From: Cristatella mucedo
Taxonomy: Eukaryota > Bryozoa > Phylactolaemata > Cristatellidae
Direction: 5' to 3'
Assembly (NCBI GenBank): GCA_009760855.2
Contig: WPIO01000002.1
Location: forward strand, 4,558,001 to 4,622,000
DNA: 64,000 nt
The notes beneath the pieces were generated by a model. That model saw only the letters and a program-made list of their open reading frames with translations. It did not search any database and had not been told where the DNA came from. How positions within the stretch are numbered: the stretch's first letter is position 1; every line of letters starts with the position of its first letter. The translations under genes and the position numbers were made by a program. Positions 44,822-56,900 of the stretch are shown piece by piece.

Positions 44822-44985
44822 GTTTCAGCACCCTCATTTACCTGTATCGGTATCAACAGAAGAGCCGTAGCGGCTATAACTCCTGCTTGCAGTGAGCAAT
44901 AAAGAATACCCGGCTGAACGACTCGAACCCTCGACGAAGGGTTCGGAAAGTGCCAACACGCTACACTTGAGCTATTATCGAGTGG
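44822..44985 (-). repeat. SINE-1-like, diverged
   Basis: AGAAGAGCCGTAGCGGCTAT, TGCTTGCAGTGAGCAATAAA, and an anti-B box GACTCGAACCCTCGAC. Confidence 0.7.
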
Positions 44986-45302
44986 TCTTTGCATGGGTCG
45001 GTCGAAGTGGTCGAAGTGGGCGGAGTAGGGATTTTCAGGTTGGGGCAGGGGCTCAGATCGGGCGAAAGGGTCCCTGGTCTCGCCCCTTGGGCCTGGGACA
45101 TTCGCCCCCAGGACACTTAGGTACTTCCCTCTGTCCGTTAAGGGCAATTTCCCTCTTCCCCTGGCTCCGTCATTGGGTCTTTGAGGAGCAAAATCAGGCT
45201 TCACATGCATTCAAGTCGCAGTAATTCAGTCGAAAGTGCAGCTTCGGACGCCCTGGACGAGGCGATGCATCGAGCTGACCTGCCGCACTAGTTTTAGCCT
45301 CT

Positions 45303-45665
45303 TCGTTCGCTGTTCCATTTCTCTGCTTAAAGAACGTTGGCGGCAGAAGATTTCGCCCTGCAGCTCCTAGGCTGTGGGACACACTTCCACAGTTGTTGTG
45401 CAACGTTATCATATCTCCGGCTGCCGATAACGGCACACCCTTCCAGCTACCTTGAGCTGTTACATCCATGTACGTCACCACCTCAGCTGCTCTCCTGGCT
45501 CAGCTATGCTTCTCACCTTCTCCTTATTTCGTGAGATGGAGTCCATTGGCTACCGAATGCGGACCGAAAGCCTCTTAAACTTTGTGTGCGCTGCAGAAAA
45601 CTCTCCTGCGTAAGATTCTGTCATTGTGGCTTTGTGGAGTTACAGACGGAAATATATTACGCGAA
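45303..45665 (+). mobile_element. LINE-B 3' end
   Basis: TTCCATTTCTCTGCTTAAAG through the WDTLPQ-like end of the ORF, then GGCTACCGAATGCGGACCGA and an ATATATTACG-type tail. Confidence 0.75.
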
Positions 45666-45684
45666 GTTACGGACGGATATATGT

Positions 45685-46625
45685 TACATAATAATAATGA
45701 TAATAAATTTGATATAACGCTCTCACATAGCTCAAATCTTTCTCTAGGCACTTCACGTTTGCTACAAGCGAAGCATAATCGAATGGTTAGCGGTAGCATG
45801 CTCAATGACAACAAGCATAACATGGTTAGGGGTGACATGCTCAGGGTCAGCATGCAAATATGGTTAGTGGCAGCAAGCTCAGTGTCAGCACGAATAAGCA
45901 CGTAAAGGACGAATCGCATTGATCCATTAAATGCTGTGATAAATATATGCGCTTTAAATTTCATTTTAAATGCCGTCATGTCAGGGGATGTCGTGCCTCT
46001 AGTCGGAAGTGAGTTCCAGGCTTTGGGAGCATACGAATTAAAGGCACGGTCTCCAAAGGATTTTGAGGTTCGTACGAGGTATTGGTAAACAATTAGATTT
46101 CGAAAAGCCGGTGGTACGATGCTTTGCCTGATGGGGAGTAGATCTGAGAGAGAGAGGCTGAAGCGAAAGAATGAAGATATCTAAAAGTGAGCGACGGAAC
46201 CTTGAAGTCAATCCGTTGCTTGACAGAGAGCCAGTGCAGGTTGGCGAGAAGTGGAGTAATGTGGCAACTGCAACGCTCACGACAGACAAGTCTAGCTGCA
46301 GAGTTTTGCACCGGCTGTAAGCGCCTGATAGCACATGCCGGTAGACCAGCAAGCAGTGAGCTACAGAAGTCAAGACGGGATATCACAAATGCATGGTCCA
46401 ATTTAGATGTGGTATCCCTGTCTAAACAAACCCGAATATTAGCAATGTTATGCAGTTGAAAGTAGGCTTACGTGTCTTCGGAGCTGATATGGTTGTCTAA
46501 TGAAAGGTCACTTTGGAATATGACACTTAGATTTCGTGGATTCAACCGAAAAGATATGGTGGCAGAGCCAATTTTGAGCGCCAGCCTTTCGAATATCTAA
46601 ATCACGCTTGGTTTGCCTCAACTAG
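45685..46625 (-). mobile_element. LINE-A fragment (antisense)
   Basis: Tail at 45700-45750, the 3' UTR, then thumb sequence (DHAFVISRLDFCSSLLAGLP) and the start of the preceding RT region. Its 3' UTR is about 98% identical over 212 bp to the fragment at 42240-42452. Confidence 0.85.
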
Positions 46626-46865
46626 TAAGTTGTTGTATAACATTTACTTCAGCATTAGTCAAAAAACGAATGCGTCAATGTGGTAATTACGCTTTGTAGT
46701 ATTCCGATTTTAGCCGCATTCCCTAACCCGTACCCACTGTTGTCGGTACACAGAAAGGACATATTTTGGAGTAATGTTCGGTTGGGTTAGACATGTCTAT
46801 TTAGGTTGGGGGTTCTCGATAGAGCTTTCGGGAGACAAGAGCAGCTGAGGCCGAGAGAGCGACAG

Positions 46866-46867
<2 letters not shown>

Positions 46868-46947
<80 letters not shown>
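46868..46947 (+). repeat. (CT)n microsatellite
   Basis: About 80 bp of uninterrupted CT, some 900 bp upstream of the GLT1D1-like start codon. GA/CT tracts can act in promoters, but nothing here shows that. Confidence 0.95.
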
Positions 46948-46952
<5 letters not shown>

Positions 46953-47304
46953 TCTCTGATGTACTCAACGTGTAAATGGCGGCACGTGCGGAGACATAGC
47001 TCTTGTGCACACCACACCTCAACCGCCCGCCGCCTGACACGCTACTAACATCGCCCACAAATAAACTGCAGCCGCCAGGCCCCGTTGGCCGAGTTTGCTT
47101 CGGTTGTGCCTCAGCTCGCCGCCCTGCAGGCGAGTTACCGAGGTGAGCGAATAGGCTATAGCCGAACGGTCGCCCTGCCCCTGAAAGGGGGCCAAAAGGC
47201 GAAATGGGCAAGGTCGAGAGCCCGCAGCTCGGCTAGGGAGGCTAATCTCCGCCAGGGAGCGCAAGGCTTGCTTCGGTGGCCATCGGACATAAAAGCCCGC
47301 TGCT

Positions 47305-47354
47305 GCTACATTTCCTATTGACTAAATGCGCTACATTTCCTATTGACTAAATGC
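47305..47354 (+). repeat. Perfect 25-bp tandem duplication
   Basis: GCTACATTTCCTATTGACTA plus AATGC occurs twice without a spacer, about 470 bp upstream of the GLT1D1-like start codon. Confidence 0.92.
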
Positions 47355-47822
47355 ATATACGCGGGCTGCGGCCATCGATACCGGGCATACCGATCTCTTC
47401 AGACCTGTCATGTACTAACACCGAGGTGGCAATAGTCCCGCGAGGTCACCCTCGATTTAGTGTCGATAGGCGATCGAGTCGTCGTTGCGGTCCATTACAA
47501 GCAGCCCGCAGTGATATTAGTCCCAGACAGTTCCGTTAGGAGCCACCTGTAAACTCACCTCTCGAAGATCCAGCGCCACAGCTCCTCATCGAACGCGGCC
47601 TCGCACCTAGCTGAGAGAACGTGGTGCAGCTAGCGGGGCTCCCGGGACCAGTGGGCGGCACGTGGTCGGCTGGCGCCTGCGTGCGTGTGCACTCCATCGT
47701 CCTGTGCTAAAGGTCGCGAGCAACCGAGTCGCGGGCAACCTATGCCCCGGAGTCAGCTCACAGGCTGCCGTCTAACTCTCATTATTCATCTGAGCGCGGC
47801 CGAGCAGCGGCGAAACGTCGCA

Positions 47823-47917
47823 ATGATCGATGGCTATGGGGACGGCGCAGGCAGCGTACTAATACTGGCCCGCCTGAAGAGAAATACGGGCAACTTCTCG
47901 ACGGCGCATCGAATAAG
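47823..47917 (+). CDS. GLT1D1-like: GLT1D1-like exon 1
   Basis: ATG-initiated. MIDGYGDGAG is followed by SVLILARLKRNTGNFSTAHR, matching the first beta strand and TGN loop of the family. The frame stays open upstream to 47685, so an earlier ATG is possible; this one gives the expected N-terminal length. The donor AAG|GTCCGT is suboptimal, and the exon leaves two overhanging bases. It lies in a GC-rich stretch. Confidence 0.78.
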
Positions 47918-50900
47918 GTCCGTGCTGGCGAAGCGCTCGGCTACCCGTAGTGCCCAGACACCCCACGCCTGGGTATCAGCAGCTTGCACCGTGCTCCACG
48001 GCCAAGGGCGTTAAGCAGCCAGAAGCAGCACATCGACGTGTCTACGCGGCAGGCACGCATATATATTCAGCGTCCACTCGTAGGTGGTCAAACTGTAGCT
48101 AAACTCGAATTTGTCTTGCATCCTTCTCGTTAAACGCTTACGAGACGATTCACGACAGACAGTCGGGGAGGACGGCCGGCGAGCGTACGTGCCAACTGGG
48201 AGGAGCCAACTGAGCAAGTGCAGTCTTCTTGGTAGGGGCGGTCACTCCTGAAGGGGAAGGACGTTAATCCTGTGCTGCCCACTTACGCTCAAGCTGCTGC
48301 AAATAAATAACTATGTGTAAGTGTGCTTTGGTAAAACAGAAACGACAACTACTCTCCTGCTGCCGACTGTGGCTCATCCTTTTCAGCGGTCCTCAGCTGC
48401 TACTTCCATGCTACTCACTACCTCAACTGGTCTCCTGACTCTGCTATACTTCCCACTTTCTCTTTGTTGCGTGAGACGAAGCCTGTTGGCTAACGAATGC
48501 GTACCGAAAGCCGCTTAGGCTGTGAGTGCACTATAAAAAAAACTCTCCTCCGTAACACCCACTTAGTCTTTATGGCTTTGTAGAGTTACAGACGGAGATA
48601 CATTCACCTTGACCTTGGTCGGGGTGGGGCCAGTACCTAAGCCACATGGCCAAACCAACACTACATGAGACAGTGCATTTCATAAACCCTAGATAAATTT
48701 TTCACTTGCAGCTAGTTTTAAAGCATCTGGATAGAGATTTAATCCTGTTAGAATGCTATGCAAATGACCTATTATTATTAGTATTATTAAGAACATAATT
48801 GATTAAAAAGAAAAATGCAGTAATCACAAGTAGGATGTAGAATTATGGTATGGGCAAACATAGTGTCGCTCAGAACCTTGAAAGCATAACCATATAAATA
48901 GGCTAGGCTATCAAATCTGCTGTAGCATCTGCACGGAATCTGGTTGTCGTCTTACAAAAGGATCATTGGCTAGATAATCACATCAGCTCCTCAGTCAAGC
49001 CTGCCTGCTTTTAGCTATTGAACACTTGAAATTTGGGGTATCTTAGGTACGGATAAAATTTTCCATGTGGTCCATGCATTTGCGACATCCATCTAGACAT
49101 CTGTAACAAACAACTTATGAGTTGTCCTGCCTGTGCAGTAAGATGCTCGCAGTTCGTGCACCATCCTAAAGCTCGGCTTGTCTGCCACGTTGCACCACTT
49201 CTCACAGACTCAGGCTGCCCGCTAAGCAGTTTATTGACTTCGGGGTTCTGTCGTCACCCCATTTGTGTCCATTATCGTACTCCGGCCTATGTACCCAAAG
49301 TACCAACGTATACTTCCTAATCAGACTTTGCATCGTTGCACCCGTTCAAATGATCAAATTCATTTAGCTGTGCTTCTAAGCAACCTCAAATATTTGGGAG
49401 ACTGTGGTCTATTTCAGTTACTTTGCTTCTAATGTCTGTAACTCACTACTGACTGGCATCACGCTGTCCATGTTGTTTATCAAGCATGATATTACAAACG
49501 ATTCAATCGCGTTTCTCTTTGCAGTAAATGTAAAGCGATTAGGAAGAGATTGAGTTCTCTGAGGGCGCTTTATCAAGTGCATTATTATTATTATGATTAT
49601 TATCATTAACCCAGACTAGATGAAATTTAAGGAGAAGCAAAGGTCAACATCTAAATACCTCGCAGCATTTGCTTCATCCGTGTGAGTATTCCTTTTCGTG
49701 CTCATGCTCATGCTGAGAATTAGCAAGAATTACTCTCACAGAAAGCTATGCACACGTTTAAATATAATAATAACGATCGGGATTATTATTATCGCTATTT
49801 TTCTGACAGTACAAATTTGGATTGCAAGGCAGCTTATTTGCATGGCAAGGGGCTGACCCGTGTGGAAGAAGCCATCTTGGCAAATTTTAGTGATGTTAGA
49901 TGTCACATGTCTATAAAATGTTTAATAATTAGTAGACCAGTGCAGAAACACTGATGCCTGTGAAGCGCTAGTCGCCAGCGGTGCACGTATGTTGCCATAT
50001 CTATATCTGTTCAGGTTTAGTTCGTAACAACGGCTTACAGGGGCATCTTGACCAATTACGCTTGTCTCCCATTCAACCTTCGGCCAGTAGCCCTGAGATG
50101 GTTGGTAACCCTTGATTATCACTATGGCCCTGTTACCCTGGAATGAATCTACTGAGTGTGTGCCCTCTGATTACGACTGCTCGAGGCAGTGCTTCTCTCT
50201 CAAGAGCTATTCGTTGGCGATGGGCACGGTTTACGTAAACTGCTTGTCTGCCCGTGCAAACGTGTAGGCACACTGAGTGCAGGCTGTTGCTCCGCGATGC
50301 AGGGATTATCTGCAAGGTCACGGCCGATGCTGCATCCTCAAGGATCCTCGTGAGCTGCTCGACGTCGATAGCTGTGATCAGAGTGACTCCGCTCTTTACA
50401 ACGACTTGAAGAAGACAGCGCTATGCATTTGCTTACATGCACTACACTGTAGCCAAAGCATCGTCGGTAAGCATCGTCCACTTCTCGACTCGTAGTATCG
50501 GCATGCAGCTGGCTGGCAGTGCACGTTATGCCTTCTTCATTTGAACGATTCAATTATGATTGATTGATGAATGGGATATCTTAATTAAACTACTGTGGCT
50601 ATGTGCTCTGTAGTTTTTGTAAAGAGTGGCGTTGCCTGCCGTAGCTGCTCGCTCATACAAACGAGAATAAATCCAGTAGTCGTATCTCTTGCATTTATTT
50701 GACGTAGCCAAAAGTTGCTTCCCTTTGAACACACGAGATCAATCACACGGAAAGCACATTTGAGTCACGCTGATCAGTGTGATCTAGCAATTTGCAGTGC
50801 ATGCCGTAGTCAACGACTTTGGCGTCTATCCTTGTGGGCACTGCTCACAGTTTAGACTCGCGAGCTACGCCCGGAGCGTCCCAGTCGCTGAACTCTCTCG

Positions 50901-53900
50901 TGACTTCGCGACTGCCACGAGCATGCTATTGTCAACAATAGAGCCTCGAGTAACAGGGAGTATTCTTCGCCCTGCCCCCTCTGCACATAGCGGCTGTGGC
51001 TTCAGCAGGTGCTCTCGTTGCCCGCTACCCCTTTCCTCCGACGAGCGCCTATCTCATTTCAGCTCTGCACGACAGGTTTCAGGTGCCTAGCCTGCTGATA
51101 TTCGGAGGCACCGACTTGAACGAGTACGCCAAGGATAGCCAGCACATGTGCTCCATGACGGAAGCCGTCACCAGGGCCAGGTCAGGGCTGGCGACGCTGC
51201 CACCTTCACATGCAGTGACGAGTCGCTGCTTTGGACAGCTTGCTCCACCTTCCCTTCAACTGAGCAATGCTTGTGGGCTATTATTGGTTGTTTCGTATCT
51301 ACTCGTGCGGTTCGCTCTCCGGAATGGTACTTGCTGCCGTTTAGGCCGCACAGGGCATTCCACCACCGCATCCACCAAGGGCGTAGCCGAGATTTTAGCG
51401 TCGGGGTGGGCCAGACTCGACCTTGATGAGCACGGGACAAGGTCGAGCTGATCTCTTTCCTTCGCTTCTAAAGCACTCCGTTCAGCAGACTATTCTGGCG
51501 CCTCTCGAACCCGTTGTTGCTGGCGAGGACGCTGTTTCCTTTCTGCTTTATTGCATGGTCTTACGTAGCCATTCAATGTAAATGGTAAACGCAAAGCGCA
51601 GCAGCACAAGTGCTAAACTCGCTTTTGCAAAAATCCGGCAGCTTTCCAATATTCCATTTTACCTGGCCCAAGCGGAAGTGCCAAAGACACCGAAAGCGCT
51701 CTGGCGACAGCCAAGTGGGTCGTACTGCGGAGTTTAGCAGCTGGAATGCCATGGCCAACCTTTGAAAAAAGTGTCTCAAATTCGTATTCACCTGAAGTTC
51801 TAGGATTCCAACGTTCAATTTCAAATATGACTACACATGCAAATTAGCAAACGGGACGGACAAACTAACTAGCTAACTAACAAACGTGGCTTATTTTAGG
51901 GTTATATGATTATATTTACTAAATTCTTAAGCTTGATAGCCTCTTCCTTTGAGACATGTTGGCTACCCGGTATAGGACTAGGCTTTCGGGCGGGCGGGGG
52001 GGGGGGAGCCCACAGCTCAATGGACTCTGCTTGTTCGGTCTCACTGAGGTTCCAATGCTGCTGCATCCAAAAAGGATAATAATAATTATAACGCACTTGA
52101 TAAAGCGCCCCAGAGAACTCAATCTCTTTCTGGGTGCTTTACATTTGCTGCAAAGGGAAACGCGATTGAATGGTGAGTAATATCATGCTTGATAAACAAC
52201 GGAAATAACAAGTTTAGGAGTGACATGCGCAGGGTTAGCATGCAAGTGTGGTTAGTGGCAGCATGCGCCGTGTCAGCACGCGTAAGCACGTGAAGGACGA
52301 GTCACAGGGACCCAATAAATGCTGTCCTAAATATGTGTGTTTTTAAGTTCTTTTTAAATGTGGTCAAATCAGCGGATGTTCTGACGCAAGTTGGGAGTGA
52401 GTTCCAGGCTTTGGGAGCTGGATGAACGTTAACATTCTTCTGCCTGATTACTGTTTAGCAGCCTGTAGATCTTTTTTAAAAAGTGTAAAGAAAACTCCAG
52501 CAATACCTAAATTGAAGGGTCGCCCCAAGAGACCGATTTGGAACTGAGGAGGCTGCCTTGAGGAGGGGCTGCCGCGTGCAATGCCTTCACAGCAGCAGCA
52601 GCATGTGTCTAGGCCTGGTGCACTCCTCTGCTGGGCAGACGCAGGGCACTGAATGGTCTCGTCGACGATGCACCGTCCGGCATCGGTTAGTATCTTCTCC
52701 GTAAAAAGAAAACTCTCGGGGCTCTTAAAAACGAATCAGCAGCCTTCTCTGGAAGCTTCAGACTCCGACCCAGCGCGCCGAAGAAGTGCCTGAGCCGGAT
52801 GGACTTATTAGTTCCCCAATAATGAAAATAGTCGTCGCACTCACTTCGGCAAAGTGCAAATGTACTCGCCGAAGAGCGTTTGCTCATTTTCTCGCATTCA
52901 GCTCAAAAGTCATTTTAGAGGCCGCCCAATCGGAGAGACCGGTACCCGCGCCCGGGTCTGGAGCCCGCAGCTGAGCATTGAAGGCTAACTCTCCGCCATG
53001 CTTGGGCGATTCCGTCCAAGCATGGCGCCGGTTGCCTCCTTCTGCAGAAACAGCCTAAAGCTGCTGCGCGAACCGCTCTCGGGAAGGCTCTCTTTTAGCC
53101 TCGCTAACAACTTTCTGCGTGCACTTTTCTGGAGAAACTTGGGAGCTCGGTTAAGCTGGCGTACCGCCGGCATGCCTCTATATAATCGACCTGTCCGTAC
53201 TCTGTGCGCCTCGATTTGAAGTCTCGAAGGAAGTTTCGCGTCGATCGAGCGCCGCTCGGCACGCTTCGTTTGGCTTCTATAAAAAAAACCCAGAAGCCTC
53301 TCGAACCGCTCTCTAAACCCGGCCGCCTTTCTCTGGAAGCCCGTTCGTTGCCCGGAAAGGACTGTCGGGACGCGGGGGGGGGGAGGGATAGCATGATCTG
53401 AGGACATTTGTTCGGCAAGAGGGAGCCTCGAACGGCTGTAATTTCGGCTAGGCGCAACCCGGGCCCGCCCTCTGAGCCAGAGCTTCGCGGGGGGGGGGGA
53501 GGGAGGGGGAGGGTAGTCGTACTAACCCCTCGCCCTGAGCTCTTTCTTTACGTCGAACCACGTCTCAGCTTTAAGTCACTTGAAGCAGCTGTCGTAGCTC
53601 AGCCCCCCTATAAACTTGACGTAGTTTCTTGAGTCGTTTGGCAGCCTACGGTGAGAATAAGACATCTCAATCGCTCGCAAACTGCATGCATGCGGCAGAG
53701 TGCTTTAATGCTAGCCCGATTATCGTTGATGCATATATAACTCCTTCGAGGTTTCCAAATGTACGCATATGAATGCTGGTAGCAAGCCTATAAGCCGCTT
53801 AAGCGCTGCACACTGTGGTACTCGTGAGATTTATTCAGTTTGCAATTGTCTCGTTATTTTTCTATTTACTATTTATTTCTCCGTTTGCCTGTTTGCGTGC

Positions 53901-56900
53901 CTACCTAAACCCGTGCTTTCAGTTTTCATCGGCATTTTGATTTGGGTGTACACCACAATCGAATCTCGGAATAAATAGCATTTTCAGTTTTTAGTCAGCT
54001 GAAGATACGCAAGCATTTTAGGACGAAAGGAGTAATAGAAATTAAAATTCTTTAAACTAGTAAAGCGTGTGCAATATAACTGTATGTACAAGTGGTATAT
54101 TAACCTTTAAAAATCCTAGCTGATTCAACAGCCTCTTTTGTATAGCGATAGAAGAGCCTTTACGGCTATCACCACCGCTTGCAGCGGCAATAAAGAATCG
54201 CCCACCGCAGGATTCGAACCCACGACCTCGGGACCGAGGTCATGAAAGGCAATCGCCTTAGATAGTGCGTCGTCACGGCTCACCTTTATCACTTTGAGCG
54301 TAAAACGTTCGGTAAATGGAAGTCGCTGTTGATTCGCCAGACAGCACTGATCTATAGGATGAACCCACGCAGTTTGCATGCATGAGAAAATGCACTTAGA
54401 TAATTGAAATTGAAACTTGCATCGAAATTTTAATTGAAAACTAATTTATTTTTAAGAAATTCGTACGTGCGAAAGTAAACAGGTCGCTTCCTGTATAAAC
54501 AGTGCCTTAAGGGTCAGTGGACACTCTGGCTTGTCTTGCAAGCAAAGTTTGAGTTTCCCTGTGATTGTTAATCCGCGTAGCTGCTGCAATTCGGCGAAGT
54601 GAGGGTAGATGTTAATAAAATACCGAAACACTAGCCCAGCAATTGAATGTGTGTGCATGGTACCTTTCAAAATACAAACATGCTACAAATTACATAGAAA
54701 GTTTGACGATTTCCACATTTAAGAAAATATGACTGCAAACCGTGTCTAACCCTGAGATAAACCATAAGCAACATATGTACAAATAAAGAATTCGCCGATA
54801 AAATTTTTTATATGCGATTTGGGTCTCAAATTTTTTTAACCTTGGTGAATCATGGTAATTTTTGCAGCTTGTTGAGGTCCATGATTGTGGCTTTTAAACT
54901 ACTTCATTTATAGGGTAGCTTTGTGCATTTTAAATTCCTTAACTCGCCAGCACTCTACCTACCGACGTTAGATTTGAAATGAGAGTTCAGCTCTTCATGT
55001 ATATCACTGAAGAACTTTACTTCTGATTTTGGTTTGATAAGTATTGCCATACATGTCGTCAAAGACATCGCGGAGCTTGATTTTCTACAGTTTACGCACT
55101 TGCTGCGCCCACATAGTTGTTGGAGCTGGCCCTCGGCAGGTTTGTGCGGCTTGCTCGCGGCTTGTATTAGCTAAGTGGCTGACACGCTGCCGCTCGATGT
55201 ACGGGTCTTTCTTCACTACTCACTCTGTTCGATCCATGGAAACAGAGTTGGCTTAGTTGCATGCATGTCGCCGTTTGGCCGCTGCCCAGCTGCGTGGCTA
55301 AAGCTCTTTGGCCCTGCCCTACCGCCGCAGCCAGTCGGTGGGCCTTTGACCTAAAGAGTCGCTGTGTGCCACCATGACGTTTGCAGGCTTTGCATTGCAT
55401 TCAGCGCTCGAATGAAGGAGCAGGCAATTGCATTCTGGGTAAGCTGAGACACCTCCCTCAGGCTTGTCGTTCTTCCTCCGAGCCAAGAGCCGTCGCGTGC
55501 ACTCCGCTCTCGGGGGGGGGGGGGGGCAGGGAAGACTTCTCGGTGGCGGCAGCGGTTCGCTTCAGAATCAGCCGCAGCGTGATAGCAGCAAGCGTTAATT
55601 AGCTCGCTCAGCAACTCGTGTGTCTACGTACTGCGCATGGCTGCCGGTCAAGCACTCCGTCTTCGAACGCACTGCACACGAGTCGCGAGTAGATTTCTCT
55701 GAATCTGAATCTCAAGCTTTTTTATGTTGGCTCCAATCTGTCGCAACAAGGTGCCTTTTGAATAACTTTCTGTAAGACTAACTTTATAATAGGCAAGTAT
55801 GTAACATATTCATCTTTTTGGGTAGCGATCTAGTTTGTGAATAGTCTGTTACTATTGCTACACCTGAAAATTACATCCCATTGATGATCTAGGGTACTTG
55901 CCTGAGTAAACGCTTTTTTTTCTTGAACAAATACAGTGCGAGTACAAATACTCTACCGGATAAAGGAATAACTAGCGATCATCGGAACGAAACTCATTCC
56001 GCCAAAGGCTTGAGCGATCGTTAACTATGAGACAAGACGACATGATAAGCATGCGCAAAGATAACTCTCAACTTGTTATATTGTTCTCACCTATACACTA
56101 CTATTGTTTATCTCACTTCGTTTATTAGACTTCTTTAATAATTCAAGACCTCATTGTTGACTCCTCACTTACGCTTATTTAAAACGCCTAACTTTTCCAC
56201 TACCAACTTGACCATCATCTGGTAATTAAGATGTGCTTCGATGACATTGGCCAAATTCCTATGGTGATACAAATAGTTGTGAAGATGGTCATGCATATGT
56301 TGGATGGTTTAAATTCTGCTGCTGCCCTATCGCAAGAGTTCTAACGCTAGGAGCCATCATAGGATGTAATTAAGTTATAGTTTTACTAAGTTATATTTTT
56401 GAGGTCGGTCTAACCTGCTGATGACCCCTTTATCAGTGTGAGATGCAGAGAGTGATTATTCTTCCATTCTTGGTTTGTAGCCCTGGTGCGGAGATAGACT
56501 TCAGGTTATTTGTCAAGGTGAGTAATAATAATCAATAAGTAATAATAATCTCATGGCAAGTTATAAAAATAAAACAGTGATCTAGCAAGCACTTTTCTCA
56601 CTAAGGACCACAGTGAATTCTCTAGCTTCACAGTAGTCAAGCCCGCCCAAAGTCTATGAGACATTATTAAAGCTTTAAGCCTGTGGAGCGCATATTCTAG
56701 TGTACAAGTACATCCTAAAATAAATTCAACGCTTCTTTTTTAGCGGCCTTGACCTGTTTGGCTCCTACCGATCCGTGGCTGAAATCGGCTTACTGCCCAA
56801 ATATAACGCTATCGCGTGTATCGCTGTAGGTTTCCCTTTCTTATATACACCTTGTCAATTAAAAGTTGACAGAGAAGCATTTATCTCTCCTTTCTCACTG

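Larger units (their letters stand above)
46626..47822 (+). promoter_or_regulatory. Upstream region of the GLT1D1-like gene
   Basis: Holds the (CT)n tract, the 25-bp duplication and a GC-rich stretch (about 46970-47820), which likely includes the promoter and 5' UTR. No defined promoter motif was found. Confidence 0.35.
52426..56480. other. GLT1D1-like intron sequence where one exon is missing from the model
   Basis: Contains a GC-rich segment (52550-53640) with G runs and the 11-bp palindrome, one SINE-1, and a long G run near 55514. A short coding exon joining 51180 to 56481 is expected between those points but not identified. Confidence 0.4.

Noticed and set aside
50229-50302. An alternative first exon (MGTVYVNCLSARAN) joined through a 21-base intron
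   Set aside because: An intron of 21 bases is too short, and the exon at 47823 matches the family N-terminus much better.
52786-52900. Possible missing GLT1D1-like exon (KIVVALTSAKCK)
   Set aside because: The nearby AG sites give the wrong phase and no suitable donor is present.
52985-53457. Overlapping open frames on both strands of a GC-rich block
   Set aside because: High GC lowers stop frequency. No motif, start context or splice evidence separates one frame from another.
55190-55256. Possible missing GLT1D1-like exon (FFTTHSVRSMETEL)
   Set aside because: It vaguely resembles the expected F-T-E-S-M segment, but no acceptor or donor gives the needed phases and a stop follows at once.
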